Shown: positions 1 through 8,862, counted from the stretch's first letter. The stretch is 33,597 nt of DNA from Clostridiales bacterium (GCA_012735495.1 JAAYHD010000036.1:1-33597); one strand, 5' to 3'. Translations and numbers: made by a program. The notes: generated from the sequence alone by a model not told the origin.

Positions 1-115
1 CCTTAACACCACATACAAAGGAAGCTATATCCTTAGGATTTTTTAAAAAGTTTTCTACCACATTTTCTAAATTTATAGTGCCAAATTTCTCAAAATGTTG
101 TATACTATTAATCAT
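1..115 (-). CDS. ISLre2-family (UPF0236) transposase, N-terminal part
   Basis: This is the 5' end of a transposase gene that runs off the left edge of the window. Only 38 codons are visible, starting MINSIQHFEKFGTINLENVV. The start with a QHFEKFGTI-like stretch followed by ENFLKNPKDIASFV is what I recognise as the beginning of ISLre2/UPF0236 transposases. The ATG at 115 is preceded by an AGGAAGG ribosome binding site about 12 bases upstream. The catalytic domain lies outside the window, so I cannot tell whether the copy is intact. The element's outer end should lie to the right, somewhere before the MATE gene. The family call rests on remembered N-terminal motifs only. Confidence 0.68.
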   Translation of the reverse strand, partial: MINSIQHFEKFGTINLENVVENFLKNPKDIASFVCGVK

Positions 116-184
116 AAGAGAACACCTTCCTTTCTGTTATTGTTGTGGTAACTATATTTTAACACAAAGTTGGTGTTCTCTTAT
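114..184 (-). promoter_or_regulatory. 13-bp inverted repeat around the transposase start
   Basis: Bases 114-126 and 172-184 form a perfect 13-bp inverted repeat (ATAAGAGAACACC and its complement). One arm covers the last bases before the transposase ATG and two bases of the start codon; the loop holds the ribosome binding site and a TATAGT-like -10 box at about 150-155. A transcript entering from outside would fold and hide the start, whereas one beginning inside the loop would not. This is the layout of the fold-back inhibition known from IS10-type elements. The repeat is directly visible; the regulatory role is inference. Confidence 0.5.
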
Positions 185-365
185 TTTTTATTCCTATTTG
201 ACCTACAAAAATTTTACGCTAAGCAAGCATGCACAAAGCTCATTTTATTTTTGTATAATGGAATAATAAAATGATGGAATTTGTCGATGAGTTGTGGTAT
301 TGTAAATATTACTGAATTTTTCTATGAAAATGATAACATGGAAATAATAAAAGGAAGCGTTGAAA

Positions 366-1727
366 ATGATAAAGACTGATCAGGATAATGACATGTGCAG
401 CGGCCCCTTATTTGGGAAAATGATTCTTTTTGCATTGCCCATTATGGTAATGAATATACTTCAGCTATTGTTTAATGCTGCAGATTTGGTAGTGGTCGGA
501 CGGTTTGCCGGCAAAGAGGCTTTGGCGGCTGTTGGGGCTACCGGTACTCTTATTAATCTGATTGTTAATTTATTTATGGGCCTTTCTGTTGGAACAAGTG
601 TTATTGTTGCCCAGAGTTATGGTGCCAAAAATTCTGAGGAAACCAATAAATCAGTCCATACATCAATTATTGTAAGCTTCATAGCCGGTATCATAGTAAT
701 GGCATTGGGACTCACGCTATGCAAGCCTTTGCTGATAATGATAGGCACACCCGGTGATATTATTGACCTGTCGGTTGTCTATATGAGAATATACTTTCTT
801 GGCATTCCCGCCAGTATGATATATAACTTCGGTGCGGCAATACTGCGCGCAGTCGGAGACAGCCGCAGGCCTATGTATTATTTGTTCATATCCGGTGTCA
901 TTAATGTATTTCTGAATTTGTATTTTGTCCTTGTACTGCATATGACCGTGGATGGCGTTGCCTGGGCGACAACAATTACCCAGTATCTGTCGATGTTTTT
1001 AACCCTTGAGTGCCTTATCCGCAATAAGGAGGAATCAATCCGCCTGTATATGGGAAACCTTCGGATTGACCGCAGAAAGCTGCTTCGGATTATGCAAATC
1101 GGTCTTCCCGCCGGACTGCAGTCACTGTTATTTTCCATTTCCAATGTGCTGATACAATCGGCTATCAATTCCTTTGGCTCCTCTTTGGTTGCGGCTAATT
1201 CGGCGGCGTCAAATATCGAGGGATTTGTGGCCACACCCTTGACCGCCTATTACAATGCAGCAATTACTTTTACCGGACAGAATATGGGAGCAAAAAAATA
1301 TGACAGGATTGACAAGATAGCAAAGATTTGCACATTCCTGGTCTTTGCCACATGTGTTATTGCAGGCGGGCTGACCATATTATTAAGCAAACCTTTGCTG
1401 TCCATATTTACGACAGATCCTGAAGTTATCCGGCTGGGCATGACAAGAATCAACATTATGATGATCACATATTTTACCTGCGGTATTATGAATGTATTTC
1501 CTGGATTGACCCGTGGAATGGGATACTCTATGCTGCCAATGCTCTGTACTTTGGTTGGAGCATGCCTGATGCGTATTGTTTGGCTGGCTACCATTTTTTC
1601 ATGGTTTCCCACCATTTACATGCTTTATACCTGCTATCCGGTTACCTGGGCGCTTGCGTCCATCGGTCAGGTCTGCAGTTTCTTCTATGCCAGGAAGAAG
1701 GTAAGACAGATGGCTTTAAGCTTATAA
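366..1727 (+). CDS. MATE-family multidrug/sodium efflux transporter
   Basis: Integral membrane antiporter of the MATE family, exporting cationic drugs or metabolites in exchange for Na+ or H+. The protein is about 453 residues, the usual family length, and entirely hydrophobic apart from short loops, consistent with 12 membrane segments in two six-helix halves. The N-terminal half has the typical pattern: a proline-containing first helix (FALPIMVMNI), an NAADLVVVGRFAG loop and an AVGATG turn. I prefer the ATG at 366 because AAGGAAG at 351-357 is 8 bases away; the in-frame TTG at 360 would be too close. It is a single plus-strand gene converging on the glnN remnant. The substrate cannot be predicted. 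Confidence 0.9.
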   Translation: MIKTDQDNDMCSGPLFGKMILFALPIMVMNILQLLFNAADLVVVGRFAGKEALAAVGATGTLINLIVNLFMGLSVGTSVIVAQSYGAKNSEETNKSVHTSIIVSFIAGIIVMALGLTLCKPLLIMIGTPGDIIDLSVVYMRIYFLGIPASMIYNFGAAILRAVGDSRRPMYYLFISGVINVFLNLYFVLVLHMTVDGVAWATTITQYLSMFLTLECLIRNKEESIRLYMGNLRIDRRKLLRIMQIGLPAGLQSLLFSISNVLIQSAINSFGSSLVAANSAASNIEGFVATPLTAYYNAAITFTGQNMGAKKYDRIDKIAKICTFLVFATCVIAGGLTILLSKPLLSIFTTDPEVIRLGMTRINIMMITYFTCGIMNVFPGLTRGMGYSMLPMLCTLVGACLMRIVWLATIFSWFPTIYMLYTCYPVTWALASIGQVCSFFYARKKVRQMALSL

Positions 1728-1781
1728 TGGGATAAATGAGCTTTCCCGCAAACAAGATGTATTGGTAGAATATTTAAGTGT

Positions 1782-1826
1782 ATAAAAAGGCAGATGACCA
1801 AACATGATCATCTGCCCATTTTATAG
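1782..1826. terminator. Bidirectional Rho-independent terminator
   Basis: A perfect 9-bp stem, GGCAGATGA (1789-1797) with TCATCTGCC (1808-1816), has a ten-base loop. It is preceded by AAAAA, which gives a U-tract on the minus strand, and followed by a weaker T-rich stretch on the plus strand. It lies between the convergent MATE gene and the glutamine synthetase remnant and could end both. Confidence 0.8.
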
Positions 1827-1919
1827 TTTTAACTTCATTTTTGTATTTAAACCATAAACACCAGGCGCTGAACCGGGTTTTTATTTGACGGCTCATTGCC
1901 CTTTTCAAACACGCACATA

Positions 1920-3317
1920 TCAGATGACCCCAAACAGCAAATCGCCGTATGTAGGTATAGGCCACAGGCTTGCATCCACCAAAGTTTCAAGCTTGTCGGC
2001 AAAGGAGCGCATTTCGCCCATCAGCGGGATGATGACGTCCTTGTAAGTACGGGCATGCTCAAGCAAATCACCTTCATGCGCATCAACCTCTTCCAACTTC
2101 ACACCCAGCTGATCGATGGCGGCCTGCAGGCTGGATGTCAATGATACAAGCTTATCCAGTTTTCCCTTTGCGGCGGATGAATCAGCGCCTGCTGCATTGA
2201 GGGAAGCAACGGTATCCGCAACCTTTCTGACATATGCCAGCGATGCAGGAAGGATCTGCCTGTTTGCCATTTCAATCATGGTAAGGGCTTCTATGCGGAT
2301 TGTCTTGATGTAGTTCTCCAGGCATATTTCATAACGGGAGAATATTTCAGCACGGTTCAGTACACCATGTTTTTCAAGGACCTTGATGTTTTTCTCCGCA
2401 ACTAATGCGGGAATGGCATCAACTGTTGTCTTCAGGTTGGGCAGTCCTCTCCGCTCAGCTTCGGCAACCCATTCCTCGGAATAGTTATTGCCATTGAAGA
2501 TAATGCGCTTGTGGTTCTTTATTATCTCCTTGACCACGGCATTTACTTCTGCATTGAAGTCCTCCGCCTTTTCGAGGCGATCGGCAATCTGGCTCAGGGT
2601 TTCGGCAACTATGGTATTGATAATAAAGTTCGGGGTAGCTATGGACTGTGAAGAACCCACGGACCTGAACTCAAACTTGTTGCCTGTAAATGCAAATGGA
2701 GAAGTCCTGTTTCTGTCGGTGGTATCCTTCGGAAGAACGGGAAGCGTGGAGACGCCGATTTCCAGGGTTCTGCTGGTCCCATTATTCTTGACAACACCGG
2801 TCTCTATCTGCTCGATAACATTGGTCAGCTCATCGCCAAGGAAGATGGACATGATGGCCGGAGGTGCCTCGTTGGCTCCAAGCCTGTGGTCATTTCCGGC
2901 TGTGGCAACCGAGAATCGCAGCAGGTCCGCATATTCATCAATAGCCTTGATAACCGCAACGAGGAAGATGAGGAACTGTGCGTTATCCGATGGTGTGGTG
3001 CCGGGATCAAGCAGGTTCTTGCCATCGTTGTTTGAGATGGACCAGTTATTGTGCTTACCTGAACCATTGACGCCCGCAAATGGCTTCTCGTGCAGGAGGC
3101 ATGCTAGCCCGTGCCTGTCAGCCACCTTCTTCATAATCTCCATGGTAAGCTGGTTATGATCGGTTGCGATATTGGTGGTGGCAAACACCGGAGCCAGCTC
3201 GTGCTGCGCGGGTGCGACCTCGTTGTGCTTGGTTTTTGCGGAAACCCCAAGCTTCCAAAGTTCAGCATCCAGGTCATGCATGAAATTGGAGATCTTAATT
3301 AAAAAAGGCGCTTCACT
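1920..3317 (-). pseudogene. glnN: Type III glutamine synthetase, 5'-truncated remnant
   Basis: The frame encodes the C-terminal two thirds of a GSIII glutamine synthetase (glutamate + NH3 + ATP to glutamine). GSIII proteins are usually around 700 residues; here about 453-465 remain. Seen motifs are AKTKHNEVAPAQHELAP, TDHNQLTMEIM, the NGSGKHNNWS signature and GNDHRLGANEAPPA. Homology already exists in the codons before the first ATG (KISNF), up to an in-frame TAG at 3318-3320, so the ATG at 3281 is internal and has no ribosome binding site. The beta-grasp domain and the start of the catalytic domain are gone. Immediately upstream is the terminator of the gat operon, so the fragment has no evident promoter. 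The remaining frame is uninterrupted, suggesting recent loss. A separately encoded N-terminal half elsewhere cannot be excluded. Confidence 0.85.
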
Positions 3318-3333
3318 CTAAAGGTGAAACGCC
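3301..3333 (-). terminator. Rho-independent terminator of the aspS-gatCAB operon
   Basis: On the minus strand a GGCGTTTCAC/GTGAAGCGCC stem (one G-U pair, 3307-3333) is followed by six T. The stem pairs better as minus-strand RNA (G-U) than plus-strand RNA (C-A mismatch), fixing its direction. It lies about 200 bases after the gatB stop and directly abuts the truncated glnN frame. Confidence 0.85.
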
Positions 3334-3536
3334 TTTGTTTCATAATACTTATATTTAATTTTGCTTTATTTTAACAGACTGCTCATTATTTTGCAAGATG
3401 CAAAATTGAAAATCTGAAGATTTATTTCCTGTGCTTTTATATTATTGTATTCCATTATCAGATTAATGTTGCATCTTTTTACGACGGCCACTCTAACTTT
3501 CCTTTGCTGGCGCCGCCGCATTCCTATCCTGTTTTT

Positions 3537-4952
3537 TTAAAGCCCGATCAGTTTTCGCAGAATATCCTCGGCCTTGCGGATATCCGCCTTCCCGCCGGTT
3601 TTCTTCATGATGTAGCCGAACATCACGTTTATGGCTTTCTCCTTGCCGTTTCTTACATCGTCCACCGCCCTTTGATTGGCATCGATGGCTTCCCTGCACA
3701 GGCTTTCAAGCTGTTCATCAGAGATACCAACAAGATCCTCCGGCTTAATAAATTCCTCCGCCGGTTTCCCGCTGTCCAGCATCTTTTGCAGGATGCCCTG
3801 GGCAACTCCGATGTTGATTTTTTTCTCATCAGCAAGCTTTACAAGCGCGGCAAATTGAGCGGCGGAAATCCTGACGGCAAACAATTCCTTTTCCTCCTCG
3901 GTGTCCATATTGGAAAAGATGGTGCCGACAATCAGGTTGGCAGTATTTTTAACTCCTGCCCCCTCGGCCAGCGCGCCTTCGAAAAATTCTGCCACCTTCC
4001 TGTACTTGAAAATCTGTCTAGCCGTGGCTTCGGGAAGCCCAAGGACATTCACGTACCGCTTGAGCTTGTCAAAGGGAAGCTCGGGCAGGGATGCCCGGAT
4101 TTCCTCCACCTTCCCATCATCGATACTGAATCTCAGAATATCGGGATCGGGGAAATAGCGGTAATCATCGGAATTTTCTTTGTCGCGCATGGGGGCGACG
4201 CTGTTGGTTTGCTCGTCGTAGCGCATGGTCTGCTGAACAACGGTTCCTCCCGCATCCAGAATATCGGCCTGCCTTTCCGCCTCGGCCATGACTGCCTTTT
4301 GAATGAAAGTCAGGGAGTTGATATTCTTGATTTCGGTCCTCACGCCAAAATGCGTATCACCGGGCTTTCGCAGCGAAAGATTGACATCACAGCGCATGGA
4401 GCCTTCCTGCATCTTGCAGTCCGATATGCCGATATGGCGCATGATAAGCTGCAGCTTTTCGGCATACTCTCTTGCCTCTTCGGCAGATGATATATCCGGT
4501 TCTGACACGATTTCAATCAGCGGAACCCCGCTGCGGTTATAATCTATATAGGTATACCCGTTCTCATGTATAAGCTTTCCGGCATCCTCCTCGATATGAA
4601 TTCGGGTAATGCCGATACGCTTGCCGCTGTCCAGCTCAATATAGCCCTTTTCACAGAGGGGCTCATCATATTGCGAGATCTGGTAGGCCTTGGGCAAATC
4701 GGGATATACATAATTCTTCCGGTCCATATGGGACTTGGTATTGATTTTGCAGTTCAGTGCCAATCCTGCCTTGATGGCATACTCCACCACTTTTTGGTTC
4801 AGAATCGGCAGGGACCCGGGCTGACCGGTGCAAACGGGGCAGCAATGGGTATTGGGCTCTCCCCCGAATTCCGTGGTGCAGCCGCAGAAAATCTTGGTTT
4901 TGGTTGCCAGTTCAATATGGGTTTCTATGCCGCAGACAATTTCATAATTCAT
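3537..4952 (-). CDS. gatB: Asp/Glu-tRNA amidotransferase subunit B
   Basis: GatB binds misacylated tRNA (Asp-tRNA-Asn or Glu-tRNA-Gln), phosphorylates the side-chain carboxylate and completes amidation with ammonia channelled from GatA. At 471 residues it is full length. The N-terminal cradle domain has the zinc cysteines C23-G-C25 and C38-P-V-C41 followed by TGQPGSLP, and IEEDAGK appears in the ATP site. The C-terminal third (about residues 325-471) is the helical YqeY-like tRNA-binding tail, ending in GKADIRKAEDILRKLI. The ATG overlaps the gatA stop by four bases (ATGA) and has GGAGGTG upstream, so translation is probably coupled. It is the last gene of the aspS-gatC-gatA-gatB operon. Confidence 0.97.
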   Translation of the reverse strand: MNYEIVCGIETHIELATKTKIFCGCTTEFGGEPNTHCCPVCTGQPGSLPILNQKVVEYAIKAGLALNCKINTKSHMDRKNYVYPDLPKAYQISQYDEPLCEKGYIELDSGKRIGITRIHIEEDAGKLIHENGYTYIDYNRSGVPLIEIVSEPDISSAEEAREYAEKLQLIMRHIGISDCKMQEGSMRCDVNLSLRKPGDTHFGVRTEIKNINSLTFIQKAVMAEAERQADILDAGGTVVQQTMRYDEQTNSVAPMRDKENSDDYRYFPDPDILRFSIDDGKVEEIRASLPELPFDKLKRYVNVLGLPEATARQIFKYRKVAEFFEGALAEGAGVKNTANLIVGTIFSNMDTEEEKELFAVRISAAQFAALVKLADEKKINIGVAQGILQKMLDSGKPAEEFIKPEDLVGISDEQLESLCREAIDANQRAVDDVRNGKEKAINVMFGYIMKKTGGKADIRKAEDILRKLIGL

Positions 4953-6409
4953 ATCCCGGCACCTCCTTCATAAGCGCCAGTCACTTTTCCGGCGCTTTGC
5001 TCATAAAAATGGGCTGCTTGAAGAATTGTTGCCTCATCAAACCTCCTGCCGATGATCTGCATGCCGATGGGAAGTCCCTTATTGTCCTCCCCGCAGGGAA
5101 CCGAAATTGCCGGAACACCTGCGATATTGACCGGAACTGTGCAGATATCCGACAGGTACATCTCAACCGGGCTTGCGCTCTTGTAGTTTAGCGGGAATGC
5201 CGTATTGGGCGCCGTAGGAGCAATAAGTACGTCACATTTCTCAAAGACTGCATCAAATTCCCGGTTTATCTCATCACGAATCAGGCAGGCTTTCTTGTAG
5301 TAAGCATCGTAATAACCGCTGGACAGCACATAGGTTCCCAGCATGATGCGGCGCTTGACCTCGTCGCCGAAGCCTTCGCCCCTGGTTTTGACAATCATAT
5401 CATCAATGCTGGCATATGATGATGTGCGGTGACCGTAGCGGATTCCATCGTACCGTCCCAGGTTGGATGATGCCTCGGCACAGGCGATAATGTAATATAC
5501 CGGAAGCGACAGCTTCAAGGCCGGAAGCCTGATGCTTTCTATCACTGCGCCATTTCTTTCAAACAGCTTTACAGCTTCCTCAATCCTTGATTTGATTTCG
5601 GGATTGATTCCGTCAAAGAACTCCTCGGCAACACCAATGCGCATGCCCTTGACATCCCGGTCCAGGCATTCAGCCAGGGAGGAACCGTAATCATAATCCA
5701 CACTGGTCTGATCGCGCTTGTCTCCGCCTTTGATGGCGTCAAAAACGATGGCGGCATCCTTCACGCTGTTTGTAAGAGGCCCGATCTGGTCCAGAGAGCT
5801 TCCATAAGCGATAAGCCCATATCGGGATACCGCGCCATAGGTCGGTTTAAGTCCCACTACACCGCAGAAGGAAGCCGGCTGACGGATGGAACCGCCTGTA
5901 TCCGAACCCAGAGTGTATACCGCAAGATTGGCGCAAACGGCCGCGGCTGAGCCGCCCGAAGAACCGCCGGTAACATAATCCGTATTCCTGGGATTCAGCG
6001 GCGCACCATAGCAGCTGGTTTCCGATGTGCTTCCCATGGCGAATTCGTCCATGTTGGTCTTGCCCAGAAGAACCGCGCCCTGCTTCTTTAACTTCTCCCA
6101 GACGGCAGCATCATAGTATGGCATAAAGCCCTTAAGGATTTTGGAGCAGCAGGTGGTGGGAAGCCCGTCGGTGCAGATATTGTCCTTCAAGGCCATGGGA
6201 ATGCCGCATAACATCGGCGCATCATCATCCTTAAGCATTTGATCGGCCTGCTCTGCAGCTTTCAGGGCCGTGTCATAGGTCAAATGCACATAGGCATTGA
6301 GAGTTGGATTCAGTTTTTCAATTGCATCAATATATGCTTTTGTAAGCTCCACCGCTGAAATCTCGCGGTTACGAAGCCTTTTGGCCAGTTCTGGTATACC
6401 CGCTCTCAT
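4949..6409 (-). CDS. gatA: Asp/Glu-tRNA amidotransferase subunit A (amidase)
   Basis: Amidase-signature subunit that hydrolyses glutamine (or asparagine) and passes ammonia to GatB. At 486 residues it is the usual length. The Lys-cis-Ser-Ser triad is visible: K75 in ALKDNI, S150 in GGSSGGSAAA and nucleophile S174 in SDTGGSIRQPA. These correspond with a constant offset to the residues I recall for the Staphylococcus enzyme (79/154/178). The start overlaps the gatC stop by four bases and the stop overlaps gatB by four, so the three subunits are translationally coupled for equal stoichiometry. Confidence 0.97.
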   Translation of the reverse strand: MRAGIPELAKRLRNREISAVELTKAYIDAIEKLNPTLNAYVHLTYDTALKAAEQADQMLKDDDAPMLCGIPMALKDNICTDGLPTTCCSKILKGFMPYYDAAVWEKLKKQGAVLLGKTNMDEFAMGSTSETSCYGAPLNPRNTDYVTGGSSGGSAAAVCANLAVYTLGSDTGGSIRQPASFCGVVGLKPTYGAVSRYGLIAYGSSLDQIGPLTNSVKDAAIVFDAIKGGDKRDQTSVDYDYGSSLAECLDRDVKGMRIGVAEEFFDGINPEIKSRIEEAVKLFERNGAVIESIRLPALKLSLPVYYIIACAEASSNLGRYDGIRYGHRTSSYASIDDMIVKTRGEGFGDEVKRRIMLGTYVLSSGYYDAYYKKACLIRDEINREFDAVFEKCDVLIAPTAPNTAFPLNYKSASPVEMYLSDICTVPVNIAGVPAISVPCGEDNKGLPIGMQIIGRRFDEATILQAAHFYEQSAGKVTGAYEGGAGI

Positions 6410-6699
6410 TTTTTACTCCTTTCCACGCTGAAAAATCCGTTATACCCTTCGACATTGGAAAGGATTTTTTCATTGGGCAGGGACGGCATCACTTCATCAG
6501 GGCGCAGGTCGTCAAATGTAACCATCCTGGCACCCACACTTCTAATCTGTTCGGTCCCGCCTTCAACGGTTTGGTTGATGGTATCCGCAAATGCAATAAT
6601 GTCATCAAATTCGGCTGTAAACCGCTCAAGCTCTTCATCCGAAAAGCTCAGCTTTGCAAGCTTTGCGAGCTTTTCTATTTCGGTTTTCGATATTGGCAT
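6406..6699 (-). CDS. gatC: Asp/Glu-tRNA amidotransferase subunit C
   Basis: Small belt-like subunit that wraps around and stabilises the GatA-GatB interface. About 97 residues, with the typical start ISKTEIEKLAKLAKLSFSDEE and the C-terminal LRPDEV...N..EGYNGFFSVER motif that contacts GatA. An in-frame GTG at 6708 would add three residues, but GGAG at 6708-6711 sits 8 bases before the ATG at 6699, so I prefer that start. The stop overlaps gatA by ATGA; the gap to aspS upstream is about 59 bases. Confidence 0.95.
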   Translation of the reverse strand: MPISKTEIEKLAKLAKLSFSDEELERFTAEFDDIIAFADTINQTVEGGTEQIRSVGARMVTFDDLRPDEVMPSLPNEKILSNVEGYNGFFSVERSKK

Positions 6700-6758
6700 A
6701 ATCCTCACTCCATTTCTGACAGCATCCGGCTGTCAAGCTCGTGATGATTCAAACACGT

Positions 6759-8504
6759 TTAGCTCCTGATTTTTATATGCACCTCACGAAGCTGCTGCTC
6801 GGTCACCTCGCCGGGAGCTCCGCACATCGGGTCCTGCGCGTTGCTGTTCATGGGGAAGGCCACTACCTCACGGATGTTTTCCTCATTCCTAAGAAGCATG
6901 ATTATCCGTTCAACCCCCGGGGCCATGCCGGCGTGAGGTGGCGCTCCGTACTGAAATGCATTATACAACGCTCCGAACTTCTTTTTCAAGGTCTCCTCAT
7001 CATAGCCCGCTATCTCAAAAGCCTTGACCATGATATCCAGGTCGTGGTTCCGTACCGCGCCCGAGGATAGCTCAACGCCGTTGCATACGATATCATACTG
7101 GTATGCCAGAATATCCAGAGGATCCTTGGTTGTAAGCGCTTCCAGCCCACCCTGCGGCATGGAGAACGGGTTATGGGTGAATTGTATCTTTCCCGTCTCC
7201 TCATCGATTTCATACATTGGAAAATCATTTACATAACAGAAGCGATATGCCTTCTTCTCACAAATATCAAGGCGCTTGCCCAGCTCATTGCGGATCAGTC
7301 CTGCGTATTTGCACGCGAGCTTTTCCTTGTCGGCGATGAAGAATATGACATCGCCGGGAACAAGGCCGGCAATTTGAGCCAACTCCCCTTTTATATCCTC
7401 GGGAATATATTTGTCGATGGGGCCTTTATAGGCCATATCATCCTGGACCTCAAGGTAGCCGAGTCCGCCCATCCCGATGGACAGTGCGTATTCCAGCAGT
7501 TTTTCATGGAATCCCTTGGACATTTCGGCATGAACCTTTATGGCTCTGACGGTTTTATGATGGAACGGCTTGAAGGAACACCTCTGGAAGAAATCGGTCA
7601 CATCGATGATGCGCAGAGGGTTGCGCAGGTCCGGCTTGTCGGTACCGAACTCCAGCATGGCCTGCCTGTAGCTGAAGACAGGGAACGGTGCCTCAGTAAC
7701 TTCATACCCTTCAGGTGCGAACTTCTTAAAGGTTGCAGCAAGCACTTCCTCACCCACACGGAAAACGTCCTCCTGGGTGGCGAAGCTCATTTCGAAGTCA
7801 AGCTGATAGAACTCGCCCGGAGAGCGGTCGGCCCGCGCATCCTCGTCACGAAAGCAGGGGGCGATCTGAAAATACTTGTCAAAGCCCGCCACCATCAACA
7901 ATTGCTTATATATCTGGGGCGCCTGTGGAAGCGCATAGAATTTTCCCTTGTACTTTCTGGACGGGACAATATAATCCCTTGCTCCTTCGGGAGAGGATAC
8001 CGAAAGAATCGGCGTTTGTATTTCAACAAAGCCCAGCTCGGTCATCTTCTGTCTTAGGAAACTGATAACCTGGGACCGGAAAAGAATATTATCCTTTACC
8101 TTCCGGTTTCTCAAATCAAGATAGCGGTACTTTAAACGCACTTCCTCACGTATTTCCTTGGATGTGATGATTTCAAACGGCAGGTCCTTATAGACCCGGC
8201 CTAAAAATGTGACCTTTTGTGCTGAGATTTCAATGGTACCTGTGGGAATCTTGGGATTGTAGGTTTCTTCATCCCGCTTTTCCACCATGCCTTCAATGGA
8301 TAGGCACTCTTCTTTTCTGATGCCTTTGGGAAGCTCTATGTCTCTGAATACCACCTGCATGACACCGTACATGTCCCTTAGGTCTATAAAGGACACGCCG
8401 CCGTGATCACGGATGTTCTCAACCCAACCGGCAATTTTAAGAACGGTGCCGATATCCTCTTCGGTTATTTGATTCATAGTCTTTGTACGATAAATTCCTG
8501 ACAT
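6759..8504 (-). CDS. aspS: Aspartyl-tRNA synthetase, probably non-discriminating
   Basis: Class II synthetase charging tRNA-Asp and, as argued here, also tRNA-Asn with aspartate. At 581 residues it is normal for the bacterial type. Order: OB-fold anticodon-binding domain (about 1-110), catalytic core with motif 2 (FRDEDARADRSPGEF), bacterial insertion domain (about 290-420), and motif 3 (GMAPGVERIIMLL). In the OB fold the loop reads RDHGG with His34; in the non-discriminating Pseudomonas enzyme the equivalent residue is His31, while discriminating enzymes such as E. coli have Leu. The second specificity position is less clear. Co-transcription with gatCAB and an Asn-type T-box support synthesis of Asp-tRNA-Asn for amidation. 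GGGAG precedes the ATG. Confidence 0.96.
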   Translation of the reverse strand: MSGIYRTKTMNQITEEDIGTVLKIAGWVENIRDHGGVSFIDLRDMYGVMQVVFRDIELPKGIRKEECLSIEGMVEKRDEETYNPKIPTGTIEISAQKVTFLGRVYKDLPFEIITSKEIREEVRLKYRYLDLRNRKVKDNILFRSQVISFLRQKMTELGFVEIQTPILSVSSPEGARDYIVPSRKYKGKFYALPQAPQIYKQLLMVAGFDKYFQIAPCFRDEDARADRSPGEFYQLDFEMSFATQEDVFRVGEEVLAATFKKFAPEGYEVTEAPFPVFSYRQAMLEFGTDKPDLRNPLRIIDVTDFFQRCSFKPFHHKTVRAIKVHAEMSKGFHEKLLEYALSIGMGGLGYLEVQDDMAYKGPIDKYIPEDIKGELAQIAGLVPGDVIFFIADKEKLACKYAGLIRNELGKRLDICEKKAYRFCYVNDFPMYEIDEETGKIQFTHNPFSMPQGGLEALTTKDPLDILAYQYDIVCNGVELSSGAVRNHDLDIMVKAFEIAGYDEETLKKKFGALYNAFQYGAPPHAGMAPGVERIIMLLRNEENIREVVAFPMNSNAQDPMCGAPGEVTEQQLREVHIKIRS

Positions 8505-8563
8505 ATAATCTCCCTTCCAGTCTTTTTTCTATTCACTATTTCGGGAGAGCAACTATGAAATTT

Positions 8564-8606
8564 AAAAAGCTGCTCGCCCGAAATAAAACTCAGGGCGAAC
8601 AGCTCT
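8564..8606 (-). terminator. T-box-controlled leader terminator
   Basis: On the minus strand GAGCTGTTCGCCC pairs with GGGCGAGCAGC across a T-rich loop and is followed by TTTTT. It directly follows the T-box sequence, whose pairing with the 5' arm region would form the alternative antiterminator. Confidence 0.88.
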
Positions 8607-8862
8607 AATAACGTCCGCGGTACCACCTGAATTACTGTACTTCATTGTACAGTCCCTTCTTAGTGTTTGCCGTTTTAACGTACGGCTTACGTCGCACCTA
8701 CTAATCATATATAATATGACTTTCAGATTGAGGCTGGTGAAGTGTTATTCACATGAATTCACTTTACAGGGTTCTCACCATTCCCCGCTCACTGTGAACG
8801 ATAATTCATGCTACTTCTCTTCGTCATCGCCTTTTACCGTATATTTTTGTATATTTTATTTG
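8607..8862 (-). promoter_or_regulatory. T-box riboswitch leader, Asn (AAC) specifier
   Basis: The leader contains the T-box sequence AGGTGGTACCGCGG (8615-8628). Stem I is readable: GGC with GCC at the base, a GATGA kink-turn-like motif, a GAAG/CTTC helix, and a perfect upper helix CATGAATT/AATTCATG. Between the two helices the 3' side of the internal loop reads TGAATAACA. In T-boxes the specifier lies at the 3' end of this loop before a purine, here AAC followed by A (AAC at 8744-8746), an asparagine codon. A GAA (Glu) triplet lies four bases upstream (8748-8750). Uncharged tRNA-Asn would stabilise the antiterminator and switch on aspS-gatCAB. Folding was done by eye. Confidence 0.88.

Noticed and set aside
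2488-3159. A 223-codon plus-strand frame opposite the glnN remnant
   Set aside because: The minus strand shows GSIII signatures; the plus-strand product is serine-rich low-complexity sequence without family features.
3504-4490. A 328-codon plus-strand frame antisense to gatB
   Set aside because: It is the shadow of a full-length gatB with clear catalytic motifs; the antisense protein has no recognisable domain and no ribosome binding site.
7173-8057. A 294-codon plus-strand frame antisense to aspS
   Set aside because: aspS has all class II motifs in the other strand; the antisense frame is a by-product of codon bias.
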